Source of the DNA: Nocardioides okcheonensis
Lineage (GTDB): Bacteria > Actinomycetota > Actinomycetes > Propionibacteriales > Nocardioidaceae
Reading direction: 5' to 3'
DNA length: 64,000 nt
Assembly (NCBI RefSeq): GCF_020991065.1
Contig: NZ_CP087710.1
Span: 2,108,001-2,172,000 of the forward strand
Shown here: one piece after another, positions 37,425 through 45,286 of the stretch
Numbering within the stretch: the stretch's first letter is position 1
Layout: each line of letters starts with the position of its first letter
Program-made: the position numbers and the translations under genes
The notes under the pieces: generated by a model
Database searches by the model: none
Seen by the model: only the letters and a program-made list of their open reading frames with translations
What the model was told of the DNA's origin: nothing

Positions 37425-38837
37425 GTGCGACCGGAGGGCAAGCGGCTGCTCCCCTGGCTGGTCGGCGGCGTCGACCTGCTCATGATCAGCGTGGCCACCC
37501 TGCTCGCGCTGCGCTTCCGCCTGACGCTGTCGATCTTCAACGCGGCCGGCGACGTGCTCACCAACACCGCGCTGGCCAGCGTCTTCTTCGTCGCCACCTG
37601 GCTGGTGATGCTCGCCTTCTTCGGCGCATACGAGCGTGACGTCTTCGGCGCCGGCACCGAGGAGTTCAAGCTCGTCGTCAACGCGTCGTTCTTCACCGCC
37701 GCGCTCGTCGCCACCACCGCGTTCCTCATGCAGTACCCGCTCTCCCGCGGCTTCTTCGTCCTGCTCTTCCCGATCGGGGTGCTGCTGCTCCTCCTCGGCC
37801 GGCTGGCCTCGCGGCGCATCATCCAGCGGCTCCGCGCCACCGGGCACTTCACCGAGAAGGTCGTGCTCGTCGGCAGCCCGATCTACATCGCCGAGATCCA
37901 CAAGGTGCTGACCCGCGAGTCCTGGCTCGGCTACGAGGTGATCGGCTGCCTGGTGCCGGGCGTCCACGCCGGGACCGAGACGACCGTCTCCGGCGTCCCG
38001 GTCCTCGGGCTCATCGAGGACGTCCGCGCGGTCGTCGACGAGGTGTCGCCCGACATCGTGTTCTTCACCGCGGGCGCGGTGAAGTCCTCCACCCAGCTGC
38101 GGCGCCTGGCGTGGGAGCTGGAGGACAACGCGCACGTCCAGATCATCGTCGCCCCCAACGTCACCGACGTCTCCAGCGAGCGCATCCGGATCCGGCCGGT
38201 CGCCGGCCTGCCGCTCATGCACCTCGGCCGCTCCCGCTCGCAGCTCGCCTCCAACGACGCCAAGCGCGCCTTCGACGTCGTGGGCGCGCTCCTCGTCCTC
38301 GCCGTCGTGTGGCCGGTGCTCCTGGCCCTGATGGTCTGGATCCGCCGCACCGACGGCGGTCCGGCGCTGTTCCGGCAGACCCGGGTGGGCCGGGAGGGCC
38401 GGGAGTTCACCTGCCTCAAGCTGCGCTCGATGTCGATCGACGCCGAGCAGCGCCTCGCCGAGGTCGAGGCCCGCGACCACGTGCTCTTCAAGAGCACCGA
38501 GGACCCGCGCGTCACCCGCCCCGGACGCTTCATCCGGCGCTTCTCCCTCGACGAGCTCCCCCAGCTGGTCAACGTGCTGCGCGGCGACATGAGCCTGGTC
38601 GGCCCGCGCCCGCCGCTGCCGAGCGAGGTCGAGCAGTACGAGGACGACATGCTGCGCCGGCTCAACGTGCTGCCCGGCATGACCGGCCTGTGGCAGGTGT
38701 CGGGACGCTCCGACCTGTCCTGGGAGGACACGGTGCGCCTCGACCTCTACTACGTCGACAACTGGTCGATGGTGCAGGACCTGCTGATCCTCGCCCGCAC
38801 CGTCACCGCCGTGCTCGCCAGCCGCGGGGCGTACTGA
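37425..38837 (+). CDS. exopolysaccharide polyprenyl phosphoglycosyltransferase (initiating enzyme)
   Basis: 470 residues: four N-terminal helices, a Rossmann-like CoA-binding domain (VVLVGSPIYIAEI), a fifth helix at about 285-305 (KRAFDVVGALLVLAVVWPVL) and the bacterial sugar transferase domain with FRQTRVGREGREFTCLKLRSM, FSLDELPQLVNVLRGDMSLVGPRP and LPGMTGLWQVSGRS. It places the first sugar phosphate on undecaprenyl phosphate, so it starts the glycan made by this locus. GTG at 37425 gives the normal family length. It ends just before the repeat field 38879-39140. Confidence 0.92.
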   Translation: MRPEGKRLLPWLVGGVDLLMISVATLLALRFRLTLSIFNAAGDVLTNTALASVFFVATWLVMLAFFGAYERDVFGAGTEEFKLVVNASFFTAALVATTAFLMQYPLSRGFFVLLFPIGVLLLLLGRLASRRIIQRLRATGHFTEKVVLVGSPIYIAEIHKVLTRESWLGYEVIGCLVPGVHAGTETTVSGVPVLGLIEDVRAVVDEVSPDIVFFTAGAVKSSTQLRRLAWELEDNAHVQIIVAPNVTDVSSERIRIRPVAGLPLMHLGRSRSQLASNDAKRAFDVVGALLVLAVVWPVLLALMVWIRRTDGGPALFRQTRVGREGREFTCLKLRSMSIDAEQRLAEVEARDHVLFKSTEDPRVTRPGRFIRRFSLDELPQLVNVLRGDMSLVGPRPPLPSEVEQYEDDMLRRLNVLPGMTGLWQVSGRSDLSWEDTVRLDLYYVDNWSMVQDLLILARTVTAVLASRGAY

Positions 38838-38878
38838 CCGCTCGGGGCCCAGCCCGCCCCCGTTCCCCGTGGCGGTCG

Positions 38879-39140
38879 AGCGGACCCTCCGACCACCGGG
38901 CGAGTCGAGCGGATCCTCCGACCACGGGGCGACTCGAGCGGACCTCTGTCCGCTTGTCGACCGGCATGCCGGTCGACAAGCGACCATGCCGGTCGACAAG
39001 CGACCATGCCGGTCGACAAGCGACCATGCCGGTCGACAAGCGACCATGTCGGTCGACAAGCTCGTCGAGGAGCGGACCCTCCGACCACCGGGCGACTCGA
39101 GCGGACCTCTGTCCGCTCGACGCCCGGCATGCCGGGCGAC
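38879..39140. repeat. duplicated palindromic module with 28-bp palindrome and expanded 20-bp tandem units
   Basis: Most of the 365-bp non-coding gap 38838-39202 between the convergent phosphoglycosyltransferase and Wzc-like genes. Two copies of a module begin at 38879 and 39071: a strand starting AGCGGACCCTCCGACCACCG, a hairpin AGCGGAC-CTCT-GTCCGCT, then a palindrome centred on GGCATGCC. In copy 1 that palindrome is a perfect 28 bp (38953-38980). In copy 2 it has different outer bases that still pair. Rho-independent termination for both genes is possible. No protein-coding signal. Confidence 0.8.
38961..39060. repeat. five tandem 20-bp repeats
   Basis: Five head-to-tail 20-mers, consensus CGACCATGCCGGTCGACAAG. 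The first starts CCGGC instead of CGACC, and the last has one base changed (CATGTC). Each unit with its neighbour can form GGTCG-ACAAG-CGACC. They continue the right arm of the 28-bp palindrome, as if that arm had been amplified by slippage. There are no unique spacers, so this is not a CRISPR. Confidence 0.9.
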
Positions 39141-39202
39141 CAGCGACCACGCCGGTCGCCCAGTCGGCCGGGCGAGCCCCACGCCGACCCGATCGCGCGC
39201 GG

Positions 39203-40651
39203 TCAGTCCTTGCCGGAGCGGACCAGCCGGCGCCGGCCCTTGCCGGCGGTGGAGTACTTCTCGAGGGTCTCCTGCTCGGCCTTGTAGCCGCCGTAACCGC
39301 CGTAACCCCCGTAGCCGCTGCTGTAGGCGATCGCGCTGGCGCCCTTGACCGGCGCCTTGTTGAGCACCACGCCGAGCAGCCGGCTGCCGACCTGGTCGAG
39401 GATCCGGCGGCAGTGCTCGCTCTGCTCGATCTGGGTCCGGCCGGCGGCCTGCACCAGCAGCGCGCCGTCGCAGAAGGCCGACAGCAGGCCGGCGTCGGTG
39501 ACCGGGAGCAGCGGCGGCGCGTCGAGGATGACGAGGTAGTCGTGGGACAGCTCGTCGACGAACTGCTTCATCCGCAGCGAGCCGAGCAGCTCGCTCGGGT
39601 TCGGCGGGATCCGCCCGGCCGGCAGCAGGCTGAGGTTGGCCAGGCCGGAGTCGACGATCACGTCGCGGACGTCGACGTCGCCGGCCAGCGCCTGGGTGAG
39701 GCCCACGGCGCCGTCGATCTCGAAGGTGCTGGCGATCATCGGGCGGCGCAGGTCGGCGTCGACCAGCAGCACCGGCGTGCCGGCCTGGGCGACGAGGCGC
39801 GCGATGTTGGACGACACGGTCGACTTGCCCTCGCCCGCGAGGGCGGACGTCACGACGATGCGCCGCGGCTCGTTGTCGACGTCGACGAAGCGCAGGTTGG
39901 TGCGCAGCTGGCGGAACGACTCCGCCGCCCGACCGAGGTCGCCGCGCACGCCGCGGTGGCCGCGGTCCAGCGCGTCCTCCTTGGGGATGACGCCCAGCAC
40001 GGAGGCGCCGGTGGCGTCCTCGACGTGCTTGACCGAGCGGATCCGGCGGTCGATGAGCCGGCGCGCGATGAGCACGGCGTAGGCCAGCGCGAGGCCGCCG
40101 GCGGCGCCCTTCATCGCGGCCATGCGGTAGTCGGGGGTGAACGGCGCGCCCGGGAGCTGCGCCTCCTCCAGCGGGACGATCCGGGTCAGCGGCTCGCCCT
40201 TCGGCGCCGACTCCCCGGTCTCGATCTCCTGTGCGACGACGACGACCGCGTCGATGACCGCGTTGGCGAGGTCGCGCGCCTCCTCCGGGGTGCTGCCGAC
40301 CGCCGAGACTGTGAGCGCGTTGACGGTCGCGTCGACGGAGGCCGAGAAGCGACCCGCGATCGCGCTCGGCGGCACGTCGAGGCCCAGGTCGTCGACGACC
40401 CGCTCCGCGACGGGCGTCTTCGACACCAAGAACGCATAGAGGTTGGCCTTGTCCTCGGCGAGCTGCGCGTTGCCCTGCTCCTCGCCCGCCGTCGCGGCGT
40501 TGCCGACCTTGACCAGGCCGGACGAGGTCGCGGAGTAGAGCACCGGGTCGCGCGTCGTCTTGGCCATCATCAGCAGCGCACCGAGGACCGTGCAGCCGAT
40601 CAGCACCCACACGTAGGCGCGGCTCAGCCTGACGAAGTCCCCGAAGGTCAT
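39203..40651 (-). CDS. Wzz/Wzc-type polysaccharide co-polymerase with tyrosine-autokinase domain
   Basis: 482 residues. Two membrane helices (about 12-30 and 180-197) bracket a 150-residue Wzz-like external domain. The cytoplasmic BY-kinase part has Walker A AGEGKST (272-278), A' LLVDADLRRP (295-304) and B VILDAPP (374-380). The tail (443-466) is a Tyr/Gly cluster, YGG repeated three times, the usual site of autophosphorylation. It controls chain length and export of the polysaccharide. ATG at 40651 chosen; an earlier in-frame stretch is Arg-rich. Confidence 0.88.
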   Translation of the reverse strand: MTFGDFVRLSRAYVWVLIGCTVLGALLMMAKTTRDPVLYSATSSGLVKVGNAATAGEEQGNAQLAEDKANLYAFLVSKTPVAERVVDDLGLDVPPSAIAGRFSASVDATVNALTVSAVGSTPEEARDLANAVIDAVVVVAQEIETGESAPKGEPLTRIVPLEEAQLPGAPFTPDYRMAAMKGAAGGLALAYAVLIARRLIDRRIRSVKHVEDATGASVLGVIPKEDALDRGHRGVRGDLGRAAESFRQLRTNLRFVDVDNEPRRIVVTSALAGEGKSTVSSNIARLVAQAGTPVLLVDADLRRPMIASTFEIDGAVGLTQALAGDVDVRDVIVDSGLANLSLLPAGRIPPNPSELLGSLRMKQFVDELSHDYLVILDAPPLLPVTDAGLLSAFCDGALLVQAAGRTQIEQSEHCRRILDQVGSRLLGVVLNKAPVKGASAIAYSSGYGGYGGYGGYKAEQETLEKYSTAGKGRRRLVRSGKD

Positions 40652-40718
40652 GCCCGCGAGTCTAGGACGTACGCCTCGCCCGACGTCCGGTTTCGCGACA
40701 CGCCGCCGCACCGGCTGG

Positions 40719-40724
40719 CACGAT
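40719..40724 (+). promoter_or_regulatory. -10 element, leaderless start of the nucleotidyltransferase gene
   Basis: CACGAT, 7 nt, ATG at 40732. It sits between divergent genes and starts the nucleotidyltransferase/PqqD unit. Confidence 0.4.
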
Positions 40725-40731
40725 GGAGCGC

Positions 40732-41592
40732 ATGACCGAGGACGCGGGCGGCCAGCGGGACGCGCCCATCGCGGCCCGGGTCCACCTCGCCCACGCGGTC
40801 GTGCAGAAGCTCGCCGAGGACCACGGGGTCGACCTGCTCCACCTCAAGGGACCGGCGGTGCTCCCCGGCCTGCGCGCCGAGGGCAAGCAGTCCAGCGACG
40901 TCGACGTGCTCGTGCGCCCCAGCCACCTCGCCCGCCTCGTCGAGGCGCTCGAGTCGGTGGGCTGGGAGAAGCGCACCGACTTCGCGACCGGGTCGGTCTT
41001 CGCCCACGCCGCGAACTGGTGGCACGACGACTGGGGCTGGATCGACGTCCACACCAGCTGGCCGGGCGTCGGCATCGACCCCGAGGCCGCCTTCGACGTG
41101 CTCCTGCGCGACCGGGTCTGGCGCGAGATCGCGCACTGGGGCTGCCCGGTGCCCGACCGGACCGCCCAGCGGCTGATCCTCGTCCTGCACGCCGCGCGCT
41201 CGCGCGGCAACCGCGACGTCGACCGGGCGTGGACCGCCGCCGGGCCCGACGAGCAGGCGGCCGTCCGCGCGCGGGCGGCCGAGCTCGACGCCGAGGTGGC
41301 CCTCGCCGCCGGCATCGGCGAGCTCGAGCTGCACCGCCACCACCCGTCCTACCGGCTGTGGCGCCACTTCGCCGAAGGCGGCAGCCGCTTCGACGAGTGG
41401 CGCGCCCGGATGGCGGCCGCCACGACGCTGCGCGCCAAGGCCGACCTCCTGACCGCTGCACTGCGCGTCAACCAGGACCACCTCAGGATGGAGCTCGGGC
41501 GACCGCCCACGCGCGAGGAGGTGCGCGCCCGCCAGCGGCTTCGCGTACGCCGGGCGGCCGAGGAGCTCACCAGGCGGGTGCGACGCGGATGA
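40732..41592 (+). CDS. NTP_transf_5-type nucleotidyltransferase family protein
   Basis: 286 residues. LLHLKGPAVLPGLRAEGKQSSDVDVLV (near 35-60) is the GS/KG-x(n)-DxD core of the polymerase-beta-like nucleotidyltransferase family often labelled uncharacterised nucleotidyltransferase (PF14907 type). WIDVHTSWPG follows as the third acidic strand. These proteins recur beside PqqD-like and HprK-like genes in exopolysaccharide loci; their substrate is unknown. It overlaps the PqqD-like gene by 4 bp. An ATG three codons upstream is possible. Confidence 0.75.
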   Translation: MTEDAGGQRDAPIAARVHLAHAVVQKLAEDHGVDLLHLKGPAVLPGLRAEGKQSSDVDVLVRPSHLARLVEALESVGWEKRTDFATGSVFAHAANWWHDDWGWIDVHTSWPGVGIDPEAAFDVLLRDRVWREIAHWGCPVPDRTAQRLILVLHAARSRGNRDVDRAWTAAGPDEQAAVRARAAELDAEVALAAGIGELELHRHHPSYRLWRHFAEGGSRFDEWRARMAAATTLRAKADLLTAALRVNQDHLRMELGRPPTREEVRARQRLRVRRAAEELTRRVRRG

Positions 41593-41876
41593 CCCACCAG
41601 TACCGCATCGCCGACGACGTCGCCTGGGTCAGCCTCGAGGACCTCGACGTCGACAACGTGCCGACGGCCTACCTCACGCGGGTCCCGAAGGGCCTGCCGA
41701 TCATGCTCGAGGGCTCGGCCTGCCTGGTCTGGCTCGCGCTCGCCGAGGGCGGCACCCTCGCCGAGGTGACGGCCGCCGCGGCCGCGATGTCCGACGCCGA
41801 CGCCGACGCGATCAGCGACGACGTGTCGGCGCTGGTCGACCAGCTGGTCGCGATCCGCGTCGTCGACGAGGAGTGA
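41589..41876 (+). CDS. PqqD-family (RRE-like) small protein
   Basis: 95 residues with the PqqD pattern: a YRIADDVAWVSLED beta-hairpin, IMLEGSACLVWLALAEGGTLAEV (helices 1-2) and DDVSALVDQLVAIRVVD (helix 3). PqqD-like domains bind peptides in RiPP pathways, but no radical-SAM enzyme or precursor peptide is adjacent. With the nucleotidyltransferase and HprK-like neighbours it matches the HPr-rel-A type set described in exopolysaccharide loci. Its 3' end overlaps the VanZ-like gene by 65 bp on the other strand. Confidence 0.8.
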   Translation: MTHQYRIADDVAWVSLEDLDVDNVPTAYLTRVPKGLPIMLEGSACLVWLALAEGGTLAEVTAAAAAMSDADADAISDDVSALVDQLVAIRVVDEE

Positions 41877-42258
41877 GCACCGCCCCGAGGAGCGCGCCCA
41901 GGGTGTTGGCCGCGACGTCGGCCACCGACCCGACCCGGGCCAGCCACAGCGCCTGCGCGACCTCGACGCCGGTCGACGCGGCCAGCGCGAGGAGGGTCAC
42001 CACCCACCACGACCGCCCGGTCAGCACGACCAGCGCCACGCCGGCCGGCACGAAGAGCAGCACGTTGAGCACGAAGCCGTAGTGGTGCGGCAGCGCCCAG
42101 TCCGGCGCGACGGGCCACTGGTAGCGGAAGAAGGTGTAGAGCCCGACCGTCAGCCGGTTGAGCGCGAGCCCCCACGGGCCGACCAGCAGCACGACGGTGC
42201 CGAGGGCGTAGACCCCGACGAGCGCCCACGCCGCACCGGTTCCGCGCGTCCTCCCCAC
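41812..42258 (-). CDS. VanZ-family membrane protein
   Basis: 148 residues with four hydrophobic helices. PHHYGFVLNVLLFVPAGVALVVL and STGVEVAQALWLARVGSVADVAANTLGALLGA carry the N-x-L-F-P and E-x-x-Q-x(n)-D-x-x-x-N-x-x-G motifs of VanZ-like proteins. The family is linked to teicoplanin resistance and surface-polymer loci; the mechanism is unknown. The tail is Arg/Pro-rich and antisense to the PqqD gene end, so the true C-terminus is as given only if the reading continues there. Confidence 0.82.
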   Translation of the reverse strand: MGRTRGTGAAWALVGVYALGTVVLLVGPWGLALNRLTVGLYTFFRYQWPVAPDWALPHHYGFVLNVLLFVPAGVALVVLTGRSWWVVTLLALAASTGVEVAQALWLARVGSVADVAANTLGALLGAVLTPRRRRGSRPAGRPAPTRRR

Positions 42259-42268
42259 GGCCCCACCC

Positions 42269-42274
42269 TAGAGT
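42269..42274 (+). promoter_or_regulatory. -10 element, leaderless start of the HprK-like gene
   Basis: TAGAGT, 7 nt, GTG at 42282; no ribosome site. Confidence 0.45.
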
Positions 42275-42281
42275 TGGCCGC

Positions 42282-43343
42282 GTGGCTGGTGAGGACGTGA
42301 CGCACGGAGTGGTCGTCGAGGCGATGGGGGTGCCCGTCGAGATCCGCGCCGACGGCGACGTCGCCCTGCGGCTGCAGCGGCAGTGGAGCCGGGCGCTCAC
42401 CGACCGGGAGCCCGAGGTGGTCGTCGACCTCGAGGGCCTCGACGCCCTCGACCCCGCCGACCACGACTACGCCGTCACGACCCGCGTGACCCTGGCCGCG
42501 CTCCAGGCCACCGCCGGACGCCGGGTCAACGTGCACGCCGGCGCGCTCGCCGACGACGCGGGTCGCGTGCTCGCCTTCGTCGGCCCCTCCGGCGCCGGCA
42601 AGACCACCGCGGTGTCCCGGCTCGCGCGGGACCTGGGCTACCTCTCCGACGAGACCGTGTCGCTCGACCACAGGCTCGTCGTCCACGCCCACGCCAAGCC
42701 GCTGTCGGTCGTGCTCGACCCTGCCGCCCCGCGCCGCAAGGGGTCGGTCTCCCCCGACGACCTCGACCTCCGCGTCGGGCCGGTCGGCGCGCGACTGCAC
42801 CGCATCGTGCTGCTGCACCGCGGCGACGACGACAGCGGGCTGGCGCCGGTCCCGGCCTCCCGGGCGATCGCCGAGATCGTCGACCAGACCTCGTCGCTGG
42901 TCCACCTCGACCAGCCCATGCGGCGCCTGGCCGCCGCCGTCGAGGAGTGCGGCGGCGCGTGGGGCCTGCACTACCGCGAGTTCGAGCGCTGGGCCGACGA
43001 GGTCGCGGCGCTGCTCGACCGCGAGCCCCGGCCCGTCGAGCCGTACGTCCACCACCCCGGCGGGCCCACGCCCGTGCCCGGCGCTCCCGGCGCGTGGTCG
43101 CGCGAGCCGTGGCGCGACGCGGTGGAGTACGCCGAGGAGCTGGTCGTCATGGTCGACGACCAGGTCCGGGTGCTGGCCGGCCTCGGGCCGCTGCTGTGGC
43201 TCGCCCTGGAGCGCCCGCGCACCCCGGCCGAGCTGGCCGCGCACGTGCAGGAGGTGTGGGGCGAGCACCCCGACGCGGACGCCCTCGTGGGCGACGCGCT
43301 CGCCGTGCTGGCCGAGCAGGGGCTGGTCCGGCCCCCGGCCTGA
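42282..43343 (+). CDS. HprK-like P-loop kinase with C-terminal PqqD-like domain
   Basis: 353 residues. VNVHAGALADDAG (84-93), GPSGAGKTT (101-109) and YLSDETVSL (120-128) are as in HPr serine kinase-related proteins, where the Asp after YLS acts in phosphotransfer. The C-terminal 80 residues (VMVDDQVRVLAGLGPLLWLAL, then DALAVLAEQGLV) look like a second PqqD-type domain. There is no HPr gene here, so the target may be the glycan machinery or an unknown peptide. It belongs with the nucleotidyltransferase and PqqD genes. Confidence 0.75.
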   Translation: MAGEDVTHGVVVEAMGVPVEIRADGDVALRLQRQWSRALTDREPEVVVDLEGLDALDPADHDYAVTTRVTLAALQATAGRRVNVHAGALADDAGRVLAFVGPSGAGKTTAVSRLARDLGYLSDETVSLDHRLVVHAHAKPLSVVLDPAAPRRKGSVSPDDLDLRVGPVGARLHRIVLLHRGDDDSGLAPVPASRAIAEIVDQTSSLVHLDQPMRRLAAAVEECGGAWGLHYREFERWADEVAALLDREPRPVEPYVHHPGGPTPVPGAPGAWSREPWRDAVEYAEELVVMVDDQVRVLAGLGPLLWLALERPRTPAELAAHVQEVWGEHPDADALVGDALAVLAEQGLVRPPA

Positions 43344-43361
43344 GCGCCGGTGTGACGCCGG

Positions 43362-43367
43362 TAACCT
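43362..43367 (+). promoter_or_regulatory. -10 element before small ORF and acyl-CoA dehydrogenase
   Basis: TAACCT, 7 nt, then ATG at 43375, which opens a 22-codon frame ending at the acyl-CoA dehydrogenase start. Confidence 0.4.
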
Positions 43368-43374
43368 GCGAGGC

Positions 43375-43443
43375 ATGAGCACCCCATGCCGTCCTGCTCC
43401 CCCGCTCCGCTCCTCCACACGACGCCCCGGGGACCCCGCATGA
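43375..43443 (+). CDS. possible leaderless 22-codon leader peptide
   Basis: ATG to TGA, 22 residues (MSTPCRPAPPLRSST and a short Pro/Arg tail), with one Cys codon. The TGA (43441-43443) overlaps the ATG of the acyl-CoA dehydrogenase (43440) as ATGA, the arrangement used for translational coupling. A -10 element stands 7 nt before it, and the main gene has only a weak ribosome site (GGGGAC). A coupling or attenuation role is inferred; the peptide may have no function of its own. Confidence 0.4.
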   Translation: MSTPCRPAPPLRSSTRRPGDPA

Positions 43444-44600
43444 CCGCCCGCCGCACGCTCCCCACCGACGAGGCCCGCGACCTGCTCGCGCTCACCCGCG
43501 AGATCGCGACCAAGGAGCTCGCGCCGCGCTCGGCCGAGGCCGAGGCGACGGAGACCTTCCCGCGCGACGTCTTCGCGATGCTCGGCCGGGCCGGCCTGCT
43601 GGGCCTGCCGTACCCCGAGGAGCACGGCGGCGGCGCGCAGCCCTACGAGGTCTACCTGCAGGTCCTCGAGGAGATCGGCGCGGTGTGGTCGTCGGTCGGC
43701 GTCGGCGTCTCGGTGCACGCGCTGTCCTGCTTCGGCCTCGCCGAGTTCGGCACCGAGGAGCAGCGGGCCCGCTGGCTGCCCGACATGCTCGGCGGCGACC
43801 TGCTCGGGGCGTACTGCCTCTCCGAGCCGCACGCCGGCTCCGACCCCGCCGCGATGACGACCACCGCGCGCCTCGACGGCGACGCGTACGTCCTCAACGG
43901 CGCGAAGGCCTGGACCACCCACGGCGGCCACGCCGACTTCTACAAGGTGATGGCCCGGACCTCCGACGACCGCAACGGCATCTCCTGCTTCCTCGTCCCC
44001 GCCGACTCCGAGGGCCTCTCCGCCGACCCGCCGGAGCGCAAGATGGGCCTCACCGGCTCCGCGACCGCGACCATGCGCTTCGACGGCGTGCGCGTCCCGG
44101 TGGAGCGCCGCCTCGGCGCCGAGGGCGAGGGCCTGCGGATCGCCCTCGCCGGCCTCGACGCCGGCCGCCTCGGCATCGCCGCCGTCGCCACCGGCCTCGC
44201 CCAGGGCGCCCTCGACTCGGCCGTCGCCTACGCCCGCGAGCGGGAGACGTTCGGCAAGAAGATCATCGACCACCAGGGCCTCGCCTTCGTGCTCGCCGAC
44301 ATGGAGGCCGCGATCGTCGCCGCCCGCGCGACGATGCTCCACGCCGCCCGGCTCAAGGACGCCGGCCTGCCGTTCTCCCGCGAGGCCTCGATCGCCAAGC
44401 TCGTCGCGACCGACAGCGCGATGAAGGTGACCACCGACGCCGTGCAGGTCCTCGGCGGCTACGGCTACACCCGCGACTTCCCCGTCGAGCGCTACATGCG
44501 CGAGGCGAAGGTGATGCAGATCTTCGAGGGCACCAACCAGATCCAGCGGATGGTCATCTCCCGCTCGCTCGCGAAGGACAACGCCGGCGCGATCGGCTGA
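43440..44600 (+). CDS. acyl-CoA dehydrogenase
   Basis: 386 residues, the standard length. YCLSEPHAGSDPAAMTTTA (FAD/substrate loop near 125) is followed by WTTHGGHADFYKVMA, ERETFGKKIIDHQGLAFVLADM and the C-terminal QVLGGYGYTRDFPVERYMREAKVMQIFEGTN, which carries the catalytic Glu of short/medium-chain enzymes (IFEGTNQIQR). It oxidises an acyl-CoA to the 2-enoyl-CoA and passes electrons to ETF. The start at 43440 removes an 18-codon extension. A hairpin terminator follows. Confidence 0.93.
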   Translation: MTARRTLPTDEARDLLALTREIATKELAPRSAEAEATETFPRDVFAMLGRAGLLGLPYPEEHGGGAQPYEVYLQVLEEIGAVWSSVGVGVSVHALSCFGLAEFGTEEQRARWLPDMLGGDLLGAYCLSEPHAGSDPAAMTTTARLDGDAYVLNGAKAWTTHGGHADFYKVMARTSDDRNGISCFLVPADSEGLSADPPERKMGLTGSATATMRFDGVRVPVERRLGAEGEGLRIALAGLDAGRLGIAAVATGLAQGALDSAVAYARERETFGKKIIDHQGLAFVLADMEAAIVAARATMLHAARLKDAGLPFSREASIAKLVATDSAMKVTTDAVQVLGGYGYTRDFPVERYMREAKVMQIFEGTNQIQRMVISRSLAKDNAGAIG

Positions 44601-44605
44601 CGGAC

Positions 44606-44639
44606 GGGGCGTGCCCACCCCTGCGAGGGTGTGCGCCCC
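44606..44639 (+). terminator. hairpin downstream of acyl-CoA dehydrogenase
   Basis: GGGGCGTGCCCACCC-CTGCGA-GGGTGTGCGCCCC: outer arms GGGGCG/CGCCCC and inner CACCC/GGGTG pair around a 6-nt loop, 6 bp after the stop. No U-tract, as is usual in high-GC actinobacteria. Confidence 0.6.
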
Positions 44640-44664
44640 GCCGAGCGCGAGCGACCGTGGAGGC

Positions 44665-45198
44665 ATGACCACCACCAAGCGCATCGCGTTCCTGACCGCC
44701 GGCGAGGGCATCGAGGAGGTCGAGCTGACCGAGCCCTGGAAGGCCGTGACCGACGCCGGCCACACCGCCGAGCTGCTCTCCCTGGAGGAGGGAGAGGTCC
44801 AGCTCTTCCAGCACCTCGACGCCTCCACCACCCAGAAGGTCGACCGGCTCGTCGCCGACGCGTCGGTCGGCGACTACGACGCCCTCGTCCTGCCGGGCGG
44901 CGTGGCCAACCCCGACGCCCTGCGCACCGACGAGCAGGCCGTCGCGTTCGTCCGCGACTTCGTCGGCTCCGGGCGCCCGGTCGCAGCCATCTGCCACGCG
45001 CCCTGGACGCTCGTCGAGGCCGACGCCGTCCGCGGCCGCCGGCTGACCAGCTGGCCCAGCCTGCAGACCGACGTCCGCAACGCCGGCGGCGAGTGGGTCG
45101 ACGAGGAGGTCGTCGTCGACGACAACCTGATCACCAGCCGCAACCCCGACGACCTGCCCGCCTTCAACCGCGAGCTGCTGGCGGCGCTCGACGCCTGA
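44665..45198 (+). CDS. DJ-1/PfpI family protein (protease I type)
   Basis: 177 residues. The nucleophile elbow VAAICHAPWTLVEAD (Cys near 111) and LPGGVANPDALRTDEQAV are the PfpI/YhbO signatures; the early Glu in GIEEVELTEPWKAVTDAG is the partner residue. Relatives are glyoxalase-like or deglycase proteins protecting against methylglyoxal and other stress. ATG with GGAGG close upstream. It stands alone after a terminator. Confidence 0.9.
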   Translation: MTTTKRIAFLTAGEGIEEVELTEPWKAVTDAGHTAELLSLEEGEVQLFQHLDASTTQKVDRLVADASVGDYDALVLPGGVANPDALRTDEQAVAFVRDFVGSGRPVAAICHAPWTLVEADAVRGRRLTSWPSLQTDVRNAGGEWVDEEVVVDDNLITSRNPDDLPAFNRELLAALDA

Positions 45199-45286
45199 CG
45201 CGTCCACGGCGGGGGCGCGGTGTGGCGCCCGTCACGTCGGTGCGGCATGCTGGGTGGAAGCGCTCTCACCCCACGGGAAGGCCCCC

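Noticed and set aside
38961..39060. Possible CRISPR array
   Set aside because: Five abutting 20-mers with no spacers and no cas genes.
37113..40610. 1,165-codon open frame on the minus strand crossing the phosphoglycosyltransferase and repeat field
   Set aside because: High-GC frame shadow: Arg/Pro/Gly/Ala-rich, no domain, and antisense to well-supported genes.
41589..43343. RiPP biosynthesis cluster suggested by the PqqD-like genes
   Set aside because: No radical-SAM, protease or precursor peptide is visible; the HprK and nucleotidyltransferase neighbours point to a polysaccharide-linked set.
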